A DNA stretch of 64,000 nt from NCBI GenBank assembly GCA_964416305.1, contig CAYQDM010000001.1, positions 124,001 through 188,000 on the forward strand, in the 5' to 3' direction. A model generated the notes under the pieces. That model was not told where the DNA came from, searched no databases, and worked only from the letters and a program-made list of their open reading frames with translations. Origin of the DNA: Acidaminobacter sp964416305. Its GTDB lineage: Bacteria > Bacillota > Clostridia > Peptostreptococcales > Acidaminobacteraceae. The translations under genes and the position numbers were made by a program. Below, in pieces: positions 57,889 to 64,000 of this stretch; the stretch's first letter is position 1; each line of letters begins with the position of its first letter.

Positions 57889-58065
57889 ATGAGCGAGGAT
57901 GGCTTTTATGGTTATTGGGGCTTAAACGGAACCATCGGCAAAAACAAAAAAACTTATAAAACCTTAGGAGGCCAACATTATGATTATCACGCTCAAAACG
58001 ACCACCACTCACGAGGAATGCGAACACATTATGGATGTGATCCGGCAGCACGGACTGGAAGTTGA
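57889..58065 (+). CDS. second short leader ORF overlapping aroF
   Basis: A 58-codon ORF with an excellent ribosome site, AAAGGAGG seven bases before ATG. It begins MSEDGFYGYWG, a second cluster of Phe-Tyr-Tyr-Trp codons. It starts just after the attenuator terminator and ends 86 bases inside aroF in another frame. The middle of the ORF contains the ACCATCGGCAAAAAC repeat. Translation of it could affect initiation at aroF, whose start is 91 bases downstream of this ATG. It is either a second aromatic-sensing leader or a coupling ORF. No protein family is recognised. Confidence 0.55.
   Translation: MSEDGFYGYWGLNGTIGKNKKTYKTLGGQHYDYHAQNDHHSRGMRTHYGCDPAARTGS
57930..57945. repeat. copy of the ACCATCGGCAAAA element upstream of aroF
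   Basis: ACCATCGGCAAAAAC lies between the second leader ATG and the aroF start. It belongs to the dispersed TTTTGCCGATGGT family. Confidence 0.65.
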
Positions 58066-59089
58066 ACTCGCCCGGCGCGGCAATGACAGAGAGCTCCGAC
58101 TCACTGGCGACGTGAACCGCTTGGACTTCTCGGTGATTTCCTTCCACCCCCACGTTCTTGACATCAAGCGCATTAAGTCATCATACAAGCTTGCAAGCAG
58201 GGAATTCCACCCGGAGGACACCGTGGTCGAGGTCGGTGGACTTCGCATAGGCGGCGGGGATTTGACCGTCATGGCCGGGCCCTGCTCCATTGAGAGTCGG
58301 GAACAGATCGATATCATAGCCGGCGCGGTTCGAGAGGCTGGCGCGACGATCTTGAGAGGCGGCGCATTCAAGCCCCGCACCTCGCCTTACAGCTTCCAGG
58401 GACTTGGCGAGCTGGGACTCAAGCTGATGAAGGACGCGGGCGCCGCGAACGGCATGCCAATCATCACGGAGGTCATGTGTACAGAGGACTTTGACCTCGT
58501 CGAGTCTTACACGGATATCCTTCAGATTGGCGCCAGGAACATGCAGAACTTCTCCCTCCTGAAGCGGGCTGGGCGTTCGAAGAAGCCGGTGCTGCTCAAG
58601 CGCGGCATGTCGTCGACCATTGAAGATCTCCTCATGAGCGCGGAATACATATTGGCGAATGGCAATCCAAATGTGATCTTGTGCGAACGCGGCATTCGGA
58701 CCTTTGAGCCACACATGCGCAACACGCTGGATCTGTCCGTGGTCACAGCCATCAAGACTCTGAGCCACCTGCCCATCATTGTGGATCCAAGCCACGCCAC
58801 AGGGCGGCGCGAAATGGTGGGGCCGTTGTCCAAGGCCGCTGTCGCGGTGGGTGCTGATGGTCTCATGATCGAAGTCCATCACGAGCCTGAAAAAGCGCTC
58901 TCCGACGGACCTCAGTCGCTCCGGCCGCGGGAGTTCGAACTCCTGATGCACCAGCTTAATCAGATTCATAACCTGTGCAGACTTCAGGATCAGATCTACA
59001 GCGATAAGCCAATCGTGGTGGAAGTTAAAGGACTAAACAATAAAAAAGCTGACGATAAGGTGGGGCTCAGACATGCGAACATCGGATAA
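57980..59089 (+). CDS. aroF: 3-deoxy-7-phosphoheptulonate (DAHP) synthase
   Basis: First step of the shikimate pathway: condenses phosphoenolpyruvate and erythrose 4-phosphate. The 369 aa protein has an N-terminal ferredoxin-like regulatory domain (about residues 1-75, MIITLKTTTTHEECEHIMDV) and a type I-beta catalytic barrel with VMAGPCSIESREQ near 95, GGAFKPRTSPYSFQG near 123, LLKRGMSSTIEDLLMSAEYI near 210 and IIVDPSHATGRR near 260. TAGGAGG precedes the ATG. It is the first structural gene of the aromatic operon behind the leader attenuator. tyrA overlaps its end by 17 bases. Confidence 0.97.
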   Translation: MIITLKTTTTHEECEHIMDVIRQHGLEVELARRGNDRELRLTGDVNRLDFSVISFHPHVLDIKRIKSSYKLASREFHPEDTVVEVGGLRIGGGDLTVMAGPCSIESREQIDIIAGAVREAGATILRGGAFKPRTSPYSFQGLGELGLKLMKDAGAANGMPIITEVMCTEDFDLVESYTDILQIGARNMQNFSLLKRAGRSKKPVLLKRGMSSTIEDLLMSAEYILANGNPNVILCERGIRTFEPHMRNTLDLSVVTAIKTLSHLPIIVDPSHATGRREMVGPLSKAAVAVGADGLMIEVHHEPEKALSDGPQSLRPREFELLMHQLNQIHNLCRLQDQIYSDKPIVVEVKGLNNKKADDKVGLRHANIG

Positions 59090-60227
59090 CGAAGAGGTTC
59101 CGTTTTTTAATAGCATCAGCATTGTAGGACTTGGGCTGATTGGCGGGTCTATGGCCAAAGCCCTGAGGTTAAAGGGCTTTCAGGGGGTTTTAAATGGCTT
59201 TGATCCGGATCCCCAAACACTGGTCCAGGCGAGGCAGTCAGGATTGTTTACGATGGTGGATGCAATACCTCAAACGGACTCGTCGGATGCAGCCTCCGAA
59301 CTCGTCGTCATCGCAGTCCCACTGGGTAAGGTCAGGGAAGCCATGGTCAGCGCTTTGCCTCTGATCGGCCCCGGCACCGTGGTCATGGACGTGGGCAGCG
59401 TCAAAGGCACTGTCCATGAAACGGCAGCGGAAATCTTGACCGGTACAGGCGCTCTCTTCGTGGGCGGCCACCCTATGGCCGGCTCTGAAAAAGGCGGATT
59501 CAATGCCGGATCACCCATATTGTTTGAAAACGCTTACTTTTTCCTGACGCCGGATGATCATTTTGAGGGTCTGGTCCGCGGGGTTAAGCCGGTAGATCTG
59601 CTGAAGCAGATGATTCTGAAACTGGGCGCCCTTCCCGTCGTGACGGATCCAAAGTCCCATGACGTTCTGACAGCGCGTCTCAGTCATCTGCCACATCTCA
59701 CTGCTTCTATCCTGGTTGAGGTCTTCGCGGCCTCCCTGCCGACGGATCAACTGAAGTTCGCCGGCGGCGGCTTCAGGGATTCCACCCGGATAGCCATGGG
59801 CGACCCGGCGCTGTGGCGGGACATCTTCGTCCACAACCGTTCGGAAGTCATTTCGAGTATTGATACTTTGGTAGACGGTTTGATGCGGTTCAGGAAGAAC
59901 CTGCAGGACGTCGAGGACCAAGCCATTGTCGAGACGCTGGGCGAGGCCCAGCGCCTTCGCTCAGGACTCATCACGATCCGCCCGAGCGAAGAGGTGTCTC
60001 TTTATCCTCTCCGACTCGAGCTCGAAGACCGGCCGGGGATCCTGGCAGAAGTCACCAAACTTCTTGCAGACCACCAGCTCGACATTAAGGACCTCGCCCT
60101 CGATCACTCCAGAGAGAATCAGCGCGGCGCCTTCACCCTCAGCTTTGCCTCAAATGCCGACCGCCTGACGGCTGCGTCGCTGCTTAAAGCTTCGGGGATT
60201 GGGATCGGGGTAGTCGATACAGATTAA
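59073..60227 (+). CDS. tyrA: prephenate dehydrogenase with C-terminal ACT domain
   Basis: Oxidative decarboxylation of prephenate to 4-hydroxyphenylpyruvate for tyrosine. The NAD fingerprint is GLGLIGGSMAKAL near residue 17. GGHPMAGSEKGGF near 130 holds the catalytic His. The helical dimerisation domain is about 180-300, and an ACT domain (LRLELEDRPGILAEVTKLLADHQLDIKDLAL, about 310-384) probably gives tyrosine feedback. The 384 aa length fits ACT-containing TyrA. It overlaps aroF. A 300-bp gap with a long repeat separates it from aroA. Confidence 0.95.
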   Translation: MRTSDNEEVPFFNSISIVGLGLIGGSMAKALRLKGFQGVLNGFDPDPQTLVQARQSGLFTMVDAIPQTDSSDAASELVVIAVPLGKVREAMVSALPLIGPGTVVMDVGSVKGTVHETAAEILTGTGALFVGGHPMAGSEKGGFNAGSPILFENAYFFLTPDDHFEGLVRGVKPVDLLKQMILKLGALPVVTDPKSHDVLTARLSHLPHLTASILVEVFAASLPTDQLKFAGGGFRDSTRIAMGDPALWRDIFVHNRSEVISSIDTLVDGLMRFRKNLQDVEDQAIVETLGEAQRLRSGLITIRPSEEVSLYPLRLELEDRPGILAEVTKLLADHQLDIKDLALDHSRENQRGAFTLSFASNADRLTAASLLKASGIGIGVVDTD

Positions 60228-60307
60228 GGCGTACGTTTAATATTACAGAATTATTACAAAGCTCTGGCCCCAAAATTAAGTGAGTGTCAGTCCCCAAAGT
60301 TGAGTGC

Positions 60308-60466
60308 GCGAAGGCTAACTGACGTGCACAAACAGAGAGAATACCGAACTGAAGAGAGCTTGCTCTCTGAAGTACGGGATTGTCACTGTTTGTATAGGGC
60401 GCAGCCCGTGACCGAAGCGCAGCAATAGGCGACAGCCGCAAAGCGGAGCGAGGTGCACGTATGTAA
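60308..60466. repeat. single copy of the GACGTGCAC-bounded 150-bp element
   Basis: It begins GCGAAGGCTAACTGACGTGCAC and ends GGTGCACGTATGTAA. It shares with the 25.5-kb block the hairpin GAGAGCTTGCTCTC and the phrase TGTATAGGGCGCAGCCCGTG. No coding potential. It interrupts the aromatic operon between tyrA and aroA. Confidence 0.88.
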
Positions 60467-60526
60467 GCCGAAAGTGACGTTCACCCCCAAACCAACCCCA
60501 ATCTAAACATCAAAGGAGCCCAACTC

Positions 60527-61789
60527 ATGATCAGACGAATAGAACCGGCAAAACTCAGCGGCACCCTCAGGATCCCGCCATCGAAAAGTCTCAGCCACCG
60601 CGCAGTCCTGGCAGCGGCACTGGCAGAGGGAGAAAGCGTCATTGAGAACCTCATCTTCTCCGAGGACATCATCGCCACCACAGAAGCGGTCAGAGCTCTG
60701 GGCGTCGAAGCGATCCAGGAGGGCGACAAGCTCACCATCCGCAGAAGCGGTACGCTGAAAGCGCCAACCGAGCCCCTCCACTGCAACGAATCCGGTTCAA
60801 CCCTCCGCTTCCTGATCCCATTCGCGGGCCTCTTCGACGCCCCAGTGGTCTTCACCGGCGAAGGCAAGCTGACCACCCGGCCTCTCGATCCTTACTTCGA
60901 CCTCTTCGACCGCCAAGGCATAAAATACGACTACCCAGGACAGCTGCCGCTGACCGTCCACGGCAAACTCAACGCCGGCACCTTCGAAATGCCGGGACAC
61001 ATCAGCTCCCAGTTCGTCACAGGCCTCCTGTACGTCCTCCCGCTCCTGGACGGCGACTCTGAAATCATCCTGACCTCGCCCCTGGAGTCCAGAGACTACG
61101 TGACCCTCACCCTCCAGATCCTCAAAATATTCGGGATCCAAGTCGAGACCGTCACACCGGAGCACTATAAAATCAAAGGCAACCAAGCCTTTAAACCCGC
61201 CAACTACCGCGTGGAAGGCGACTACTCCCAGGCGGCCTTCTGGATCGCCGGCGGCCTCATGGGCGACGGCCTCATCCTCAAAGATCTCTCCGAGCACTCC
61301 GAGCAGGGCGACCAGCGCATCCTCCAAATCGTCCGGGACATGGGCGGCAACATAGAATGGAAAGACGGCGACCTGATCGTCCACCCTTCCAAGACCCATG
61401 GCGCTGTCATCGACGCTTCCCAGTGCCCTGACTTGGTCCCAATCTGCGCCACCCTGGCCGCGGTCAGTGAGGGTCAGACCCACGTCATCAATGCTGCCCG
61501 CGTCCGCCTCAAAGAGTCCGACCGACTCCTGGCCATCCGCACTGAGCTCAATAAGCTCGGCGCCAACGTCACCGAAGAGCCCGAAGGCCTCATCATCGAA
61601 GGCGTGGAAGGCTTCACAGGCGGCCAGACGGAAGGCTGGAACGACCACCGCATCGTCATGAGCCTCGCCATAGCCTCCGCCAAAGCCAGCGACACCATCG
61701 AGATCGAAGGCAGCGGCGCCGTCAAAAAATCCTACCCGCACTTCTTCGAAGATTTCGCCGGAATCGGCGGCAAAGTCTCAAAGGCCTAA
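60527..61789 (+). CDS. aroA: 5-enolpyruvylshikimate-3-phosphate synthase
   Basis: Joins shikimate 3-phosphate and phosphoenolpyruvate. The 420 aa protein carries the N-terminal IPPSKSLSHRAVLAAALAEG (PEP/S3P site), NESGSTLRFLIPFAGL near residue 86 and RLKESDRLLAIRTELNKLGA near 325. The C-terminal catalytic part has WNDHRIVMSLAIAS. The position after PPSKS reads with the usual basic residue, and the enzyme looks complete. AAAGGAG precedes the ATG. It has higher GC and more C-ending codons than many neighbours. Confidence 0.97.
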   Translation: MIRRIEPAKLSGTLRIPPSKSLSHRAVLAAALAEGESVIENLIFSEDIIATTEAVRALGVEAIQEGDKLTIRRSGTLKAPTEPLHCNESGSTLRFLIPFAGLFDAPVVFTGEGKLTTRPLDPYFDLFDRQGIKYDYPGQLPLTVHGKLNAGTFEMPGHISSQFVTGLLYVLPLLDGDSEIILTSPLESRDYVTLTLQILKIFGIQVETVTPEHYKIKGNQAFKPANYRVEGDYSQAAFWIAGGLMGDGLILKDLSEHSEQGDQRILQIVRDMGGNIEWKDGDLIVHPSKTHGAVIDASQCPDLVPICATLAAVSEGQTHVINAARVRLKESDRLLAIRTELNKLGANVTEEPEGLIIEGVEGFTGGQTEGWNDHRIVMSLAIASAKASDTIEIEGSGAVKKSYPHFFEDFAGIGGKVSKA

Positions 61790-61825
61790 TCTAAACCAAA
61801 ATCAAAAAACCAAAAGACATTTTCT

Positions 61826-61841
61826 CTGCCGATGGTCACAC
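61826..61841. repeat. copy of the TGCCGATGGTCAC element between aroA and pheA
   Basis: CTGCCGATGGTCACAC is the intergenic copy in the 100-bp aroA-pheA gap. Confidence 0.7.
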
Positions 61842-61889
61842 AACGACCACCCAGCCCCACAAACTTAAGACTCGAAGGGAGCCATTTCC

Positions 61890-63008
61890 ATGCACTTATT
61901 AGACAACTACCGAAATGAAATCGATCAGCTCGACGACAAACTGGTCGAGCTCCTGGAACGCCGAATGACCATCGTCGAAGAAATTGGAAATATCAAAAAA
62001 GAAATTGGCATGCGCGTCTACGACCCGGAGCGGGAGAAAAAGCTCCTCGCCCGACTCTCCTCACAAATCAAGCACCCGGACCACCAGACGCGCATCCTCA
62101 GCATCATGAAAACCATCCTGGCCTCAAGCCGTGCCCTCCAGGACAGCCATCTCGAGGACGTCCTGCCGCAGCACTTCCCACACGGTGAACACCGCACCGC
62201 CGGCTACGCCGGCATCCCGGGGTCCTACGGCGAAACGGCCACCCTCAAATACTTTGGTCACAACAAGGACTACCGTGCCTACGCTACCTTCCACGAGGTT
62301 TGTGATGCCGTCCTCTCTGGTGAACTCGACTATGGCGTCCTGCCGGCGGAGAATTCCACCACTGGGGCCATCAACGAGGTCTATGATCTTATTAGAGAAA
62401 AAGACCTCTTCATCACAGGAGAAGTCCTTGTCCCAATTGTTCACCACCTGATTGGTCATAAAGGCGTTAAGATGGAAGATATCCGCGAGGTTCGCTCTCA
62501 CACCCAGGGCCTCGAGCAGTGCACCCTGTTCCTCAACACCCTCAATATCAAGCAGGTGCCTATGAAGAATACTGCCGTCAGCGTCCAGTATGTGGCTCAG
62601 CAGGACGACGTCAGTATAGCAGCCATAGGCAGTGAACGGGCCGCCCAGCTCTACGGCCTTGAAATTATTGGTAAGGCCATCCAAAACAGCGCCGTCAACA
62701 CCACGCGCTTTGTGATCCTCACCAAAACCCCAGAAACCAGCCCTGAAGCAGACAGCACCTCAATGGTCCTCACCACCCGCCATGAAGCCGGCTCCCTCTA
62801 TGAAATCCTGGGATACTTCGCCCAAGAGAAGATCAATCTCTTCCGTATTGAATCCAGGCCCGTCCCTGACCGTCCTTGGGAATACTTCATCTATCTGGAC
62901 GCCGAGGGCCGCGCGGATACTGATTCCTTCCTGAATGCCATAGACGCCGCCAGAAAACATTGTCCTTATTTTAGATTCTTAGGTACTTACAAACGCGGCG
63001 TCATTTAG
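61890..63008 (+). CDS. pheA: bifunctional chorismate mutase / prephenate dehydratase (P-protein)
   Basis: Converts chorismate to prephenate and on to phenylpyruvate for phenylalanine. An AroQ-type mutase (about residues 1-85, YRNEIDQLDDKLVELLERRM) is followed by the dehydratase (about 105-280, YAGIPGSYGETATLKYFG, AENSTTGAINEVYDL, then NTTRFVIL with the catalytic Thr) and an ACT domain (about 292-372) with ESRPVPDRPWEYFIYLD that binds Phe. The 372 aa length matches. GAAGGGAG precedes the ATG. Confidence 0.96.
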   Translation: MHLLDNYRNEIDQLDDKLVELLERRMTIVEEIGNIKKEIGMRVYDPEREKKLLARLSSQIKHPDHQTRILSIMKTILASSRALQDSHLEDVLPQHFPHGEHRTAGYAGIPGSYGETATLKYFGHNKDYRAYATFHEVCDAVLSGELDYGVLPAENSTTGAINEVYDLIREKDLFITGEVLVPIVHHLIGHKGVKMEDIREVRSHTQGLEQCTLFLNTLNIKQVPMKNTAVSVQYVAQQDDVSIAAIGSERAAQLYGLEIIGKAIQNSAVNTTRFVILTKTPETSPEADSTSMVLTTRHEAGSLYEILGYFAQEKINLFRIESRPVPDRPWEYFIYLDAEGRADTDSFLNAIDAARKHCPYFRFLGTYKRGVI

Positions 63009-63027
63009 CGTAAAAAACCGGGGGTCG

Positions 63028-63107
63028 ATAGGCGCTAGACGCAATAGGCGCTAGACGCAATAGGCGCTAGACGCAATAGGCGCTAGACGCAATAGGCGCA
63101 AGACGCT
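63028..63107. repeat. 16-bp tandem repeat, five units
   Basis: Five units of ATAGGCGCTAGACGCA (the last slightly changed) extend the loop of a GATAGGCGCTAG-N-GACACCCAG element of the type seen near hutH. The array occupies the pheA to CM/aroK gap. Confidence 0.93.
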
Positions 63108-63153
63108 GACACCCAGTTTCACCTACTCAGTAAACCCGAAAGGAGCTGTTACC

Positions 63154-63975
63154 ATGGACCGTCTTCAGGAGCTCAGAAACCAGGTTGACCACTGCGACCG
63201 CGCGCTGGCCACCCTGCTCGAAGAACGTCTCAGCATTATTGTCGACATCATGGAAGAAAAAAAATCCCTCGGTATGCCCATTTTTAGCCAGGACCGCGAG
63301 CGCGCCATCATACAAAACATAGGTAATTATGTCAACGACCCAACTTTCCGCGAAGAGATCAAGACCATCCAGACCCATGTGCTCCGCAGCTGCAGACGAA
63401 TCCAGTCCCGCCTCCTCTTCCCTTACCACATTTCGCTAGTGGGCTTTATGGGGAGTGGGAAGTCGACCATCGGCAAAGCGCTTTCTAAAATGCTGGCCAT
63501 GGATCAGATCGACGTGGACCACGTGATCGAAGCCCGCGCGCGCATGAAAATCAGCGACATCTTCGCCCAGTACGGCGAGCCATACTTCCGAGAGCTGGAA
63601 TCGAAGACCGTGGAGGAGCTCAGCCAGCACCAAAACGTCATCATCCTGTGCGGCGGCGGCGGGGTCGTGCTGAACAAGGCCAACGTGGACAACCTCAGAA
63701 ACAACGGCATTGTCATCTGGCTGAAAGCCAGCCCAGAGCAGATTTACAGCCGCATCGCCACCGATGACACCCGGCCGCTCCTCAAGGACAACATGTCCGT
63801 GGACAAAATTGGAACCTTGCTGGATCCGCGACTTTCCCTCTATGAATCTGCGGCGGATATTGCTATTATTACAGATAATAAGACCGAAGAAGAGATTTGC
63901 ATGGAAATTGTCGACCGCCTGATGCAGCTGGAGATCGACCGTCCGCTGCCTCTTCGGGACGTCAGCAGCCTATAA
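63154..63975 (+). CDS. aroK: chorismate mutase - shikimate kinase fusion
   Basis: A 273-aa protein with two domains in one frame. Residues about 1-85 are an AroQ-type chorismate mutase (LQELRNQVDHCDRALATLLEERLSIIVDIMEEKKSLG), and residues about 95-265 are shikimate kinase. The kinase has Walker A GFMGSGKSTIGKAL, the shikimate-site Asp and Arg in DVDHVIEARA and YFRELESKTVEEL, and the CGGGGVVLN loop. The two reactions are not consecutive in the pathway. The mutase duplicates that of pheA next door. AAAGGAG precedes the ATG, and a further gene begins 18 bp downstream. Confidence 0.92.
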   Translation: MDRLQELRNQVDHCDRALATLLEERLSIIVDIMEEKKSLGMPIFSQDRERAIIQNIGNYVNDPTFREEIKTIQTHVLRSCRRIQSRLLFPYHISLVGFMGSGKSTIGKALSKMLAMDQIDVDHVIEARARMKISDIFAQYGEPYFRELESKTVEELSQHQNVIILCGGGGVVLNKANVDNLRNNGIVIWLKASPEQIYSRIATDDTRPLLKDNMSVDKIGTLLDPRLSLYESAADIAIITDNKTEEEICMEIVDRLMQLEIDRPLPLRDVSSL

Positions 63976-63993
63976 CGCTTTGGAGGGAACACT

Positions 63994-64000
63994 ATGACAA
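63994..64000 (+). CDS. start of a further gene, cut by the window edge
   Basis: ATGACAA follows GGAGGG by seven bases, 18 bp after the kinase stop. It is presumably the next gene of the aromatic operon; nothing more can be said. Confidence 0.6.

Noticed and set aside
60797..61741. A 314-codon minus-strand ORF opposite aroA
   Set aside because: aroA on the plus strand is unambiguous; the opposite frame is open because of strong third-position C bias.

Overview
The window reads as chromosomal DNA of an anaerobic, amino-acid-fermenting Gram-positive bacterium, most likely one of the Clostridia. The family cannot be fixed from sequence alone. Pointers are strong AGGAGG ribosome sites with frequent GTG/TTG starts, two T-box leaders, an FMN riboswitch, tetrahydrofolate-dependent histidine degradation, an aldehyde:ferredoxin oxidoreductase with its polyferredoxin, glutaminase, and a phenylacetate-CoA ligase/ACT pair. 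No rRNA, tRNA, CRISPR array, prophage or transposase gene was recognised. A run of 100 N at 25727-25826 marks an assembly gap inside a repeat.

Layout. 1-7.2 kb: end of an MgtC-type gene, asnS behind a T-box, a cupin regulator, glutaminase, molybdate transporter modABC behind a ModE-like operator, greA. 7.3-14 kb: guanine deaminase, proC, a cyclase-family hydrolase, a DUF1846 protein, and an ECF S-component/aminotransferase pair. 14-25.5 kb: a leftward histidine-utilisation cluster (hutU2, hutU1, hutI, fchA, ftcD, hutH) with two sigma-54 promoters, plus a PAS/sigma-54 activator and a DEAD-box helicase. 25.5-36 kb: repeat block with gap, secreted beta-propeller protein, ferredoxin, DUF1653-hydrolase fusion, dihydrofolate reductase, exporter, Smr protein, ferritin-like protein, CorA, SpeD. 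36-49.5 kb: kynureninase and MarR with shared operator-like sites, a Phe-type T-box before paaK-ACT, a protein like a P-loop ATPase without its P-loop, a 2-hydroxyacid dehydrogenase, glnA, AOR with polyferredoxin, flavin reductase, and a large HTH protein. 49.6-57.3 kb: UbiA prenyltransferase, an ABC importer, and ribDEAH under an FMN riboswitch. 57.4-64 kb: aromatic amino acid operon aroF-tyrA-aroA-pheA-chorismate mutase/shikimate kinase, entered through an attenuator-like leader.

The genes suggest amino acids as both fuel and regulated product. His goes through urocanate, imidazolonepropionate and formiminoglutamate to glutamate, with the one-carbon unit passed to tetrahydrofolate. Gln is deamidated. 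Aldehydes can be oxidised by AOR, whose pterin needs Mo or W. Aromatic metabolism appears at four places: kynureninase, a cyclase-family hydrolase, paaK-ACT under apparent tRNA-Phe control, and the shikimate operon.

The most unusual material is regulatory. There are two consecutive short ORFs rich in Phe/Tyr/Trp codons before aroF, a T-box whose specifier reads UUC in front of phenylacetate-CoA ligase, paired palindromes upstream of both hutU sigma-54 promoters, and several families of dispersed palindromic or tandem repeats between genes.
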